This document shows positions 1-7,239 of a stretch of DNA of 31,232 nucleotides, in pieces; position 1 is the stretch's first letter; the number at the start of each line of letters is the position of its first letter. A model generated the notes under the pieces. The model searched no databases. It saw only the letters and a list, made by a program, of their open reading frames with translations, and was not told the DNA's origin. The translations under genes were made by a program, and so were the position numbers. This DNA is from an uncultured Bacilli bacterium (lineage in GTDB: Bacteria; Bacillota_I; Bacilli_A; RF39; UBA660): NCBI GenBank assembly GCA_934090595.1, contig CAKOJO010000009.1, forward strand, positions 1 to 31,232. The letters are read 5' to 3'.

Positions 1-77
1 GGCGGAATTGGCAGACGCACTAGACTTAGGATCTAGCGGAGTGATCCATGGGGGTTCAAGTCCCTTTACCCGCACCA
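1..77 (+). tRNA. tRNA-Leu(UAG), 5' end outside window
   Basis: The anticodon arm is CTAGA-CTTAGGA-TCTAG, giving anticodon UAG (reads CUA Leu). A long variable arm (class II tRNA), a GGTTCAAGTCC T-arm and an encoded CCA at 75-77 are visible. The 3' acceptor strand ACCCGC has no partner inside the window, so roughly eight 5' bases lie upstream of position 1. Confidence 0.93.
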
Positions 78-87
78 TATGAGTATT

Positions 88-113
88 ACTAACTAGAAAT
101 AGTTAGTTTTTTT
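88..113 (+). terminator. Rho-independent terminator after tRNA-Leu
   Basis: A perfect 8-bp stem, ACTAACTA (88-95) with TAGTTAGT (100-107), closes a GAAA tetraloop and is followed by a T-run to 113. Confidence 0.85.
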
Positions 114-132
114 GTTGTCTTGTATGTTTTTC

Positions 133-161
133 TTTACTTTTTATTGTTTTTATTATATAAT
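133..161 (+). promoter_or_regulatory. Promoter of the 186-653 gene
   Basis: TTTACT (133-138), a 17-nt spacer and a perfect TATAAT (156-161). The predicted start of transcription is near 168, which leaves a leader of about 18 nt before the AGGGG ribosome site. The same TTTACT/17-nt arrangement recurs at 2883 and 3090. Confidence 0.7.
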
Positions 162-185
162 ATTTACATCTTAGGGGATGATGGT

Positions 186-653
186 ATGTCGACAATAAAG
201 AAAATGATTATAAATAGAAATGATTTAGAATTTATATATGCTGAAAAACAAAAAGATATGATGGGTAATATTAATTACTTAGTATATCATCAAAATACTA
301 AACCATTTGTATACTCAGAAGAAACATTCCATAGTATTTATGGAGAAGATAAGAAGTATCCTTTAATTACTTTTATTTCTTCAGTGGAAGATAGACTTTT
401 AGAGCTTGATATTAATAATGATAAGAAACTATCATACATTCTTAAAGGATTCTTTGAAGTAAGTAAAAAGATTAATGGTAAAAATTATGCTAATCCATCA
501 TTATGGGGTTATAAAAGTACTTTTATTACTGCGCTTGGATTATTCAACACATTAATAACAGTGGAAAATAATAAACAGTATCTTTCAAATACTCATGATT
601 ATGAGGAAGAGTATCAAAGGTTAATGAAAAAAGAAATTAAGCAAGAAAATTAA
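186..653 (+). CDS. Hypothetical protein, 155 aa
   Basis: I do not recognise the family. The frame opens further upstream, but the hydrophobic N-terminal stretch that would add lies over the promoter. ATG 186 (MSTIKKMIINRND...) follows AGGGG at 173-177 with good spacing, so I start there. The protein is soluble, charged and without membrane segments or Cys clusters; the mid-part (LLELDINNDKKLSYILKGF) looks helical. It is a single-gene unit between the tRNA terminator and hisS. No function can be assigned from sequence. Confidence 0.8.
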   Translation: MSTIKKMIINRNDLEFIYAEKQKDMMGNINYLVYHQNTKPFVYSEETFHSIYGEDKKYPLITFISSVEDRLLELDINNDKKLSYILKGFFEVSKKINGKNYANPSLWGYKSTFITALGLFNTLITVENNKQYLSNTHDYEEEYQRLMKKEIKQEN

Positions 654-710
654 AATCTTGCTTTATATTTTATAAAAAATATTGTAATATATATTTAAGG
701 AGTGATAAAA

Positions 711-2054
711 ATGATAACCAAACCAAAAGGAACATATGATTTATATGGAAAAAAAGGAAAAGAAACAGTAGCACTAAGAAACTTTATTGAAGAATTAATG
801 GATAAGTTTAACTATGAATATATTAAAACACCACTTTTTGAATCTTCAGAACTTTTTCATAGAGGAGTTGGTGACACTACTGATATAGTAACAAAAGAAA
901 CATATGACTTTGTTGATCGTGGAGATCGTAATATGACGCTTCGTCCAGAAGGAACAGCAGGAGTTATAAGAAGCTATATTGAAAATAAGATGTCAAATGA
1001 TGCAAGCATACCTAAAAAGTTTTGGTACTTTGGACCAATGTATCGTTATGAAAGACCTCAATCAGGAAGATATAGAGAATTCCAACAATTTGGTATTGAA
1101 GCACTAGGTAGTAATGATCCAATGCTAGATGCTGAAGTAATTAGTGTGGCAGTTACATTATTTAATATGCTAGGACTTCAAGGAATAAAAGTAAATATTA
1201 ATACATTAGGAGACAATGAATCACGTGAACTTTATCGTAATGCTTTACTTGATTATTTAAAACCTCACATTGATGGGTTATGTGATGATTGTAAGAAAAG
1301 ATATGAAAAGAATCCTCTTAGAATACTTGATTGTAAAGTAGATGGGGATAATGAAGTATTAAAAAATGTACCTAAAACTATTGATTATTTAAATGAATCT
1401 AGTAAGCAACATTTTGATAAAGTATTAAAATATCTTGATGCTTTAGAAATAGAATATAATATTGATACAAGCATAGTAAGAGGACTTGATTATTATACTC
1501 ATACTGTATTTGAAATAGAAGCTTCTGTTGAAGGATTTGGTAGTCAAAATGTTATGTGTGGTGGAGGAAGATATGACAATTTAGTTAAAACACTTGGAGG
1601 ACCAGATACACCAGGAGTAGGTTTTGCTATTGGAATAGAACGTTTACTTACTGCTCTTGAATTTGAAGAAATATCATTAACAGATGATGACTCTATTGAT
1701 TGTTATATTATGCCTATGGGTGATGAACAAAAAGAATTCTCATTTGCATTGCTTAGTGCTCTTAGAATACTTGGTATAAAATCTGATATTGATTACTTAA
1801 ATCGTAGTATTAAATCTAACTTTAAACAAGCTGAAAGATTAAATGCTAAGTTTGCTATTATAATTGGGGAAAAAGAATTGGAAGAAGACTATTTAACTGT
1901 TAGAAATATGCAAACTAAAGAAGAAGAACAAGTCGCTAATGAGATGATAATAACTTATTTATTTGATTCTTTAATGGATAATGAAGATTTATGTAACTGT
2001 GGATGTTCTCATGATCATGAATGCGACTGTGATGATTGCGATTGTGATAAATAA
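711..2054 (+). CDS. hisS: Histidyl-tRNA synthetase with Cys-rich C-terminal tail
   Basis: Class II aminoacyl-tRNA synthetase charging tRNA-His. The N-terminus has KGTYDLYG; motif 2 is FWYFGPMYRYERPQSGRYREFQQF; the histidine-specific motif VRGLDYYTHTVFEIE and motif 3 GVGFAIGIERL are intact, followed by the anticodon-binding domain (PMGDEQKEFSFALLSALR, RSIKSNFKQAERLNAKFAIIIG). AAGGAG at 697-702 sits 8 nt before ATG 711; GTG 702 in the same frame is inside this site, so I reject it. At 447 aa it is about 20-25 residues longer than usual because it ends in a tail with seven Cys and two His in the last 20 residues (CNCGC...HDH...CDCDDCDCDK). The tail is odd for HisS and could bind metal. The stop overlaps the next start by one base, so the two genes are probably co-translated. 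Confidence 0.97.
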   Translation: MITKPKGTYDLYGKKGKETVALRNFIEELMDKFNYEYIKTPLFESSELFHRGVGDTTDIVTKETYDFVDRGDRNMTLRPEGTAGVIRSYIENKMSNDASIPKKFWYFGPMYRYERPQSGRYREFQQFGIEALGSNDPMLDAEVISVAVTLFNMLGLQGIKVNINTLGDNESRELYRNALLDYLKPHIDGLCDDCKKRYEKNPLRILDCKVDGDNEVLKNVPKTIDYLNESSKQHFDKVLKYLDALEIEYNIDTSIVRGLDYYTHTVFEIEASVEGFGSQNVMCGGGRYDNLVKTLGGPDTPGVGFAIGIERLLTALEFEEISLTDDDSIDCYIMPMGDEQKEFSFALLSALRILGIKSDIDYLNRSIKSNFKQAERLNAKFAIIIGEKELEEDYLTVRNMQTKEEEQVANEMIITYLFDSLMDNEDLCNCGCSHDHECDCDDCDCDK

Positions 2055-2848
2055 TGGATGTAAAAGATATTGAAAGAAGCATAATAAAAAAATATAAAAG
2101 TAAAATATTTGGAAGATTCTTACATGGAGTAAAAGAGTTTGAAATGGTGGCAGATGGTGATAAAATTGCTGTTTGTATATCCGGAGGAAAAGACTCTTTT
2201 CTTCTTGCAAAATGTATGCAAGAATTAAAAAGACATAGTAAATATAACTTTGATTTAGAGTTTATTGTAATGGATCCTGGTTATGAAAAGAAAAATCTTG
2301 ATTTAATTAAAGAAAACTTAAAAAAATTAGAAATTGATGCCACTATATATGATAGTAATATTTTTAATGAGATAAAAGATTCTACATCTATGTGTTATTT
2401 ATGTGCTAGAAAAAGAAGAGGTTTTTTATATGCAAAAGCTAAAGAATTAGGATGCAATAAAATTGCACTTGGACATCACTTTGATGATGCTATTGAAACT
2501 ATTTTACTTAATATAATTTATGCTGGTGAATATAAGGCAATGATGCCTAAACTAAAGAGTACTAATTTTTCTGATATGGAACTTATTAGACCACTTTATT
2601 ACGTCAAAGAAAGTGATATTATATCATGGAAAAATTATTGTGAATTATCATTTCTAGATTGTGCATGTACAGTAACTAAAAAACATGTTGGAAAAAGACG
2701 TGAAATAAAAGAATTAATAAGTAACTTAAGAAAAATTGATAAGAATGTAGATATACATATTTTAAGAAGTAGTTCTAATGTTAACTTAGATGCTATTTTA
2801 GGATATAAAACCAAAGATAAAAAAGTTTCATTCATGGATGAGTATTAA
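2054..2848 (+). CDS. TtcA-like PP-loop ATPase (tRNA 2-thiolation type)
   Basis: 264-aa member of the adenine-nucleotide alpha-hydrolase (PP-loop) family, closest in layout to TtcA, which thiolates C32 of tRNA using an Fe-S cluster. The PP-loop SGGKDS is at residues 43-48; a CYLC pair (C114, C117) precedes ARKRRGFLYAKAKELG; ALGHHFDDAIETILLNI is the family motif; a late CACT segment (C203, C205) can supply the third Cys ligand seen in TtcA. The ATG overlaps the hisS stop by one base and no strong ribosome site is visible, which fits translational coupling. A terminator follows directly. The exact tRNA target is inferred from the family only. Confidence 0.85.
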   Translation: MDVKDIERSIIKKYKSKIFGRFLHGVKEFEMVADGDKIAVCISGGKDSFLLAKCMQELKRHSKYNFDLEFIVMDPGYEKKNLDLIKENLKKLEIDATIYDSNIFNEIKDSTSMCYLCARKRRGFLYAKAKELGCNKIALGHHFDDAIETILLNIIYAGEYKAMMPKLKSTNFSDMELIRPLYYVKESDIISWKNYCELSFLDCACTVTKKHVGKRREIKELISNLRKIDKNVDIHILRSSSNVNLDAILGYKTKDKKVSFMDEY

Positions 2849-2874
2849 CTTTACACAACAGTGTAAAGTTTTTT
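2847..2874 (+). terminator. Rho-independent terminator of hisS operon
   Basis: Perfect 10-bp stem AACTTTACAC (2847-2856) / GTGTAAAGTT (2861-2870), loop AACA, T-run 2869-2874. The stem begins within the stop codon of the TtcA-like gene. Confidence 0.9.
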
Positions 2875-2882
2875 CTATGTTA

Positions 2883-2911
2883 TTTACTTCCTATCATTAA
2901 TATGATATATT
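2883..2911 (+). promoter_or_regulatory. Promoter of the putative 6S RNA
   Basis: TTTACT (2883-2888), 17-nt spacer, TATATT (2906-2911), with an extended -10 TGA at 2903-2905. The expected start, 7 nt downstream at A2918, is the first base of the RNA's closing stem. Confidence 0.75.
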
Positions 2912-2917
2912 AATATT

Positions 2918-3079
2918 ACCAGAGGATACAGAATTGTAAAAACCGTACAAGCAACGATAAGGGAGTCAAAATATTATTCGGTGTTGAATATTTATCATTG
3001 ATAAAGATCCTAAAGAATAATCTATGATACCCACCTGTAAATAAACAGGTTTTTCGTCTAGTGTAACCCTGGTTTTTTT
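2918..3079 (+). ncRNA. ssrS: Probable 6S RNA
   Basis: About 162 nt between its own promoter and a T-run, with no ORF. It folds into one long interrupted rod. The closing stem pairs ACCAG 2918-2922 with CTGGT 3069-3073, GG with CC, and TACA 2927-2930 with TGTA 3062-3065. Past a central bubble, GGGAGTCA 2961-2968 pairs with TGATACCC 3025-3032 (one mismatch, one wobble) and ATTATTC 2973-2979 with GAATAAT 3015-3021. The apical hairpin is TTTATC/GATAAA (2991-3005). The 3' side of the bubble holds a small hairpin, ACCTGT/ACAGGT (3033-3050), a known 6S feature. 6S RNA copies the shape of open promoter DNA and binds sigma-A RNA polymerase. From memory, Bacillus 6S-1 lies beside the aspS/hisS region, which fits. 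The family call rests on shape and context, not alignment. Confidence 0.7.
3069..3079 (+). terminator. 3' end/terminator of the putative 6S RNA
   Basis: The 3' strand of the closing stem (CTGGT) runs into TTTTTTT (3073-3079), so the closing stem itself serves as the terminator hairpin base. Confidence 0.55.
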
Positions 3080-3089
3080 GTGTTTATTA

Positions 3090-3118
3090 TTTACTTTATT
3101 CATTTTTTTATATATAAT
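3090..3118 (+). promoter_or_regulatory. Promoter of the nusB operon
   Basis: TTTACT (3090-3095), 17-nt spacer and perfect TATAAT (3113-3118), directly upstream of GGAGGAAG and the nusB ATG, which gives a short leader of about 13 nt. Confidence 0.75.
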
Positions 3119-3137
3119 TATACGTGGAGGAAGTTTT

Positions 3138-3545
3138 ATGAAAAATCGTAGTGAATTAAGGGAAATTATTATTAAAGTTTTATATCAAATCTATATTTAT
3201 GAAAATGGTAATATTTCATATGATATAGATAGTTTAATTAAAGAACAACTCGAAGAATCGAATGATTTTGTAAATGATACTGTTAAAGGAATAATATCTA
3301 AAAATGATGAATTAATAAGTCTTGCTAATAAATATTTAAAAGATTGGACTATTGATAGATTAGGTAAAGTAGATAAAGCTATTATATGCCTTGGTATATA
3401 TGAACTTATGTATACAGATACTCCAAATATTGTTTGTATTAATGAAGCAGTAGAACTTGCTAAGAAGTATTCTGATGATAAAGTTATAAAGATGATTAAT
3501 GGTGTTTTAGATAGTGTTCTTCATGGAGAAATAGAAAATGAATGA
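3138..3545 (+). CDS. nusB: Transcription antitermination factor NusB
   Basis: 135-aa all-helical RNA-binding protein that joins NusE (S10) on boxA RNA during antitermination of rRNA operons. The family signatures are clear: an N-terminal SELREIIIKVLYQIYIYE helix and the C-terminal block WTIDRLGKVDKAIICLGIYELMY...PNIVCINEAVELAKKYSDDKVIKMINGVLDSV. GGAGGAAG (3126-3133) sets the start at ATG 3138; the frame extends upstream across the promoter but that extension is not expected to be translated. It overlaps xseA by 8 nt, so it is the first gene of nusB-xseA-xseB-(SGNH), the arrangement common in Bacillota. Confidence 0.96.
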   Translation: MKNRSELREIIIKVLYQIYIYENGNISYDIDSLIKEQLEESNDFVNDTVKGIISKNDELISLANKYLKDWTIDRLGKVDKAIICLGIYELMYTDTPNIVCINEAVELAKKYSDDKVIKMINGVLDSVLHGEIENE

Positions 3546-4740
3546 TAAGTATTTAACTGTTACTCAAATTAATAAATATATTAAATATAAGATGGATAAT
3601 GATTCTAATTTAAATGTTGTTTATTTAAAGGGTGAAATATCTAATTTCAAGAATCATTCATCCGGACATTTATATTTTACTATTAAAGATGAGTCTTCAA
3701 GAATACTTGCTGTTATGTTTAGAGGTAATGCCTCAAAAATTAATTTTAAGCCTGTTGATGGTTCAAAAGTTTTAGTGGTCGGTAGAATTAGTTGCTACGA
3801 AGCAAGTGGTAATTATCAAATCTATGTTGAAGAAATGCTTGAAGATGGAGTGGGTAATCTTTATTTAGAATTTGAGCGTCTAAAGAAAAAGCTAGGAGAC
3901 AAAGGTTATTTTGACGATATGTATAAAAAACCTATACCTAAGTTTCCTAGAAGAATTGGTATTATTACTGCTCCGACTGGTGCAGCAATTAGAGATATAA
4001 TTACTACGATTAATCGTAGATATAAATTAGTAGAACTTTATATATTCCCATCATTAGTACAAGGTGAAAATGCTAAAGATGATATAGTTAGAAACTTAGA
4101 ACGTGCCAATAATTATGACTTAGATCTTATTATTTTAGGACGTGGTGGAGGATCAATCGAAGACTTATGGGCATTTAATGAAGAAGTAGTGGCAGATGCG
4201 ATATTTAAAAGCAATACCCCGATCATTAGTGCAGTTGGTCATGAAATAGATTTTACTATTAGTGACTTTGTTAGTGATTTAAGGGCTCCGACTCCAACTG
4301 CAGCAGCAGAGTTATCTGTTCCTAATACAATAGATTTAATTAATTATATAAAACAATTGGAAATTAGAGCTAGTAAATCTATGGAAAATATTATTGATAC
4401 AAAAAAGAGTAGACTTAATAGTCTTATTAATTCTTATGTATTAAAGAATCCTAAGAATATGTATGAAATTAAATCTCAAAAACTAGATAATTTAGTAGAT
4501 AAATTAAATATTTATATAAAAAGAAATCTTAATGATAAGAATAATAAATTTATAAATATATTAAATAAATTAGATGCATTAAATCCTATTAATACTATTA
4601 AAAGAGGTTATTCTATTACTAAGAGTAAAGATAAAGTTATTACTAGTATAAATAGTGTAGGTGAAAATGATATAATTACTACTGACTTAGTAGATGGTGT
4701 TATTACATCTAAAGTAGTAAGAGTGGAGGAAAGTATATGA
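3538..4740 (+). CDS. xseA: Exodeoxyribonuclease VII large subunit
   Basis: 400-aa catalytic subunit of ExoVII, which degrades single-stranded DNA to oligonucleotides. The N-terminal OB-fold (about residues 5-100, with VVYLKGEISNFKNHSSGHLYFTIKD) is followed by the catalytic domain: FPRRIGIITAPTGAAIRDI (137-153), LIILGRGGGSIEDLWAFNEE (198-216) and SAVGHEIDFTISDFVSDLRAPTPTAAAE (231-258), then a coiled-coil region and a conserved NPINTIKRGYSI tail. The start lies inside the end of nusB, behind GGAG; the stop overlaps the xseB start as ATGA. Length is slightly below that of Bacillus and E. coli XseA. Confidence 0.97.
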   Translation: MNDKYLTVTQINKYIKYKMDNDSNLNVVYLKGEISNFKNHSSGHLYFTIKDESSRILAVMFRGNASKINFKPVDGSKVLVVGRISCYEASGNYQIYVEEMLEDGVGNLYLEFERLKKKLGDKGYFDDMYKKPIPKFPRRIGIITAPTGAAIRDIITTINRRYKLVELYIFPSLVQGENAKDDIVRNLERANNYDLDLIILGRGGGSIEDLWAFNEEVVADAIFKSNTPIISAVGHEIDFTISDFVSDLRAPTPTAAAELSVPNTIDLINYIKQLEIRASKSMENIIDTKKSRLNSLINSYVLKNPKNMYEIKSQKLDNLVDKLNIYIKRNLNDKNNKFINILNKLDALNPINTIKRGYSITKSKDKVITSINSVGENDIITTDLVDGVITSKVVRVEESI

Positions 4741-4952
4741 AAGAATTAAGTTTTGAAGAAAAGTTAGAAAAATTAGAAACTATTGTTAAAGAATTAGAAA
4801 GTGGAGGAGTTCCACTTAATGATGCTATTGCTAAGTTTAATGAAGCAATGCTACTTGCTAATGATTGCAATAAGATATTAGAAAGTGCTAATGAGACGAT
4901 AAATAAAGTAGTCAATAATGACACAATTGAAGATTTTAAAGTCGAAGAATAG
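4737..4952 (+). CDS. xseB: Exodeoxyribonuclease VII small subunit
   Basis: 71-aa helical protein matching XseB: LSFEEKLEKLETIVKELESGGVPLNDAIAKFNEAMLLANDCNKILESANETI. Several copies bind the coiled coil of XseA and are needed for activity. It overlaps xseA by 4 nt (ATGA), with GGAGG supplied by the end of xseA. Full family length. Confidence 0.96.
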   Translation: MKELSFEEKLEKLETIVKELESGGVPLNDAIAKFNEAMLLANDCNKILESANETINKVVNNDTIEDFKVEE

Positions 4953-4969
4953 CTTATTAGGTGATTTTT

Positions 4970-6094
4970 ATGAAACAAACAATTTTGAATTTAATTAAGT
5001 TTTTAGTTTTTATGGCAGTATTCGTTCTATTACTATGGTTTACTTCCAATATATTTATACCGAATTGGAAAATTGATAAACAAGAAGGGCAAACTTATAT
5101 AACTAAAGGTTTTTATAGTGAAAATAAAAATACATTAGATGTTTTATTCGTGGGTTCTAGTAACATGTATAGAGGTATTGCCCCGATGACACTATATGAT
5201 AAATATGGCATTACTTCATATACTTTTGGAAACGCATCTGCTCGTGCATGGAATATTTATTATTCATTAAGTAGTGCTTTAGAATATCAAAAACCTGAAG
5301 TAGTGTTTATTGATTGTGCTACATTATTATATCAAGATGTTGAAAATGAGGGCAATAGAAGAAAATCTCTTGATAATATGCCATTTAGTTATTCAAAGAT
5401 AAAAGCTCTTAGTGATAAAGAAATGGTCTCAGATGAATTTGAGGTATTATCATATATATTCCCAATTTTCAGATATCACGATAGATGGAAAAATTTAAAT
5501 TATGGGGATTTTGATAAGCTAACCAAAGAATATAAGTTTATGACTAGGGGATATGTATATGCAGATCGTTGGAAAAACTTTACTGATTCTGCATCTGGAT
5601 ACATGAATCAAACTAAAAATAAAAAAGGCATAAATGAAAAAACATTAAAATATTTATATAAGATTGAAGATTTAGCAAAAGAATATGACTTTGATATTGT
5701 GTATGTTGGTATAATTGATTCGAAGAAGTGGAATCACGAAAATAGTTCATATGTATCTGAATATGCATCAAGTGTAAATAGACCATTTATTGACTTTAAT
5801 ACTATAAATATAGGATATGATTGGTCTACTGATTCAATTGATGGAGTTCATTCAAATATATTTGGTGCTAATAAAATGACAAATTATATTGGTGAGTATC
5901 TAAATAATAATTATAAACTAACTAATCACAAAAATGATCCTAAATATTCTAGATGGGATAGCGATCTAATTGATTATAACTTTAGAATCAAAAAATCATA
6001 TTTAAAATTAGAAAATGCTAAAAAGAAACAAAATGATAAAGTAAATGTATTAGATAAAAATAAAACATTAAAAAAAGAAATTATAAATAAATAA
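4970..6094 (+). CDS. Membrane-anchored SGNH/GDSL protein, DltD/AlgJ-like acyltransfer partner
   Basis: 374 aa. A single N-terminal membrane segment (about residues 8-28) places the rest outside the cell. Block I is DVLFVGSSNMYRGI, supplying the nucleophilic Ser; the C-terminal part has the D-x-x-H catalytic pair in SIDGVHSNIFGANKM, followed by a DPKYSRWDSDL stretch that I recall from clostridial SGNH proteins encoded beside MBOAT acyltransferases. Such proteins move acyl groups to surface polymers together with the MBOAT protein. AGGTGA at 4959-4964 selects ATG 4970 over GTG 4961. It is 17 nt after xseB, so probably the last gene of the nusB operon, while the MBOAT gene is at 16639. The functional link is inferred. 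Confidence 0.8.
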   Translation: MKQTILNLIKFLVFMAVFVLLLWFTSNIFIPNWKIDKQEGQTYITKGFYSENKNTLDVLFVGSSNMYRGIAPMTLYDKYGITSYTFGNASARAWNIYYSLSSALEYQKPEVVFIDCATLLYQDVENEGNRRKSLDNMPFSYSKIKALSDKEMVSDEFEVLSYIFPIFRYHDRWKNLNYGDFDKLTKEYKFMTRGYVYADRWKNFTDSASGYMNQTKNKKGINEKTLKYLYKIEDLAKEYDFDIVYVGIIDSKKWNHENSSYVSEYASSVNRPFIDFNTINIGYDWSTDSIDGVHSNIFGANKMTNYIGEYLNNNYKLTNHKNDPKYSRWDSDLIDYNFRIKKSYLKLENAKKKQNDKVNVLDKNKTLKKEIINK

Positions 6095-6122
6095 GTAAGC
6101 TTTAAAAAACTTACTTATTTTT
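6089..6122. terminator. Bidirectional terminator between convergent genes
   Basis: An 11-bp perfect stem AAATAAGTAAG (6089-6099) / CTTACTTATTT (6110-6120) with a 10-nt loop. A T-run follows on the plus strand and an A/T-rich tail on the minus strand. It ends both the SGNH gene and the leftward glycerophosphotransferase genes. Confidence 0.8.
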
Positions 6123-7239
6123 CTTTGTAATTTATAATTTCTTTTATTAATTCTATTGTACTATTACAGCATCCATTCTTAGGAATAGTAACATTTTTAT
6201 TTATAAACTCTTTAAACTTTTTAAAATCAAAGTTATTATTTTCTATAGCATTTATAATAGTTTTTGGATTCTTTGTAAATATAGTCGGAGTATCATGTTC
6301 TATGTCATAGTTAATCTCTCTTTTTGTCTTATATAAATCCCAATCATAAGCATAAATGTATACAGGAAGATTAAGTAATCCTGCTTCATATATTATACTA
6401 GAATAGTCTGATATTACATAATCTGCAACAAAAAGGGCATCGAAAGTACTATTAAAATCTTTTATTACTCTTTTGTCATCAAACTTTTCTTTACTTAATG
6501 GATGTGGTTGATAAAGTAGGTTATACTTAGAAAAGTCAATGCAATCTATTAAGTCATAGACATGTTTATTATTATTTTCTTCTTTTCTAAAAGTACTACA
6601 ATATAAAATATTTTTCTTATCTTTTAATTCTGGTATTTTTTTATATAATTCTTCACGTTTTTTGTTTTTATATTCTTTATCAATCAATAAATCAACTCTA
6701 GGAAGAGGTATTTCTTTAATTATATCCTTACTAATATTAAATCCTTCGATGAAGTCTTTAACATAATTCATCGAAGATATTAAAACATAGTCATAGTTTT
6801 TATGCATTTTCATAACTTGTGCTATTTCTTTTTTTGTGCCTTCTTTTTTATCAATCATTGCATAACCAAACTTTTTCATAGAACCAACTGCATGCCATAT
6901 TTGAATTACTTTTAAGCTTTTTTTATGTTTTAAAACACTTATAGCAATACAATAAGAATCTAAAATGACTACTTTTGATGTTGCAATATGATACATTTGT
7001 CTAAACATATGAAATATATAACTTAGTTTATTCTCTAACTTTTTACAAAGTATTACAGTTTTGTAATCACCCATTTCTTCATTTATTTTATCAGATAAGA
7101 CTTTGTAATCCAATGTTATAGAATTACTTTGTCTACTTATAAAAGTTATCTTATTTTGTGTTTTAAATAACTTGAAGAAAGAATAAATTACGTTTAAAAA
7201 GAATATTCCAATCTTTATTATAAATATTTTTATTTTCAT
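6115..7239 (-). CDS. CDP-glycerol glycerophosphotransferase family protein (TagB-like)
   Basis: 374-aa GT-B type enzyme of the TagB/TagF family, which transfers an alditol phosphate from a CDP-alditol to a lipid-linked or growing teichoic acid chain at the inner membrane face. The hydrophobic, basic N-terminus suits peripheral membrane binding. The catalytic-region motifs are VIQIWHAVGSMKKFG (His at residue 116) and, near the C-terminus, YVISDYSSIIYEAGLLNLPVYIYAYDWDLY. The length is that of the single-domain primase TagB rather than the longer polymerase TagF. It overlaps the upstream gene by 4 nt (ATGA), with no strong ribosome site of its own, so the two are coupled. Whether it adds glycerol phosphate or another alditol phosphate cannot be read from sequence. 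Confidence 0.88.
   Translation of the reverse strand: MKIKIFIIKIGIFFLNVIYSFFKLFKTQNKITFISRQSNSITLDYKVLSDKINEEMGDYKTVILCKKLENKLSYIFHMFRQMYHIATSKVVILDSYCIAISVLKHKKSLKVIQIWHAVGSMKKFGYAMIDKKEGTKKEIAQVMKMHKNYDYVLISSMNYVKDFIEGFNISKDIIKEIPLPRVDLLIDKEYKNKKREELYKKIPELKDKKNILYCSTFRKEENNNKHVYDLIDCIDFSKYNLLYQPHPLSKEKFDDKRVIKDFNSTFDALFVADYVISDYSSIIYEAGLLNLPVYIYAYDWDLYKTKREINYDIEHDTPTIFTKNPKTIINAIENNNFDFKKFKEFINKNVTIPKNGCCNSTIELIKEIINYKEK

Noticed and set aside
654..710. T-box or other riboswitch before hisS
   Set aside because: The leader is under 60 nt, with no T-box sequence or antiterminator structure; only weak promoter-like bases are visible.
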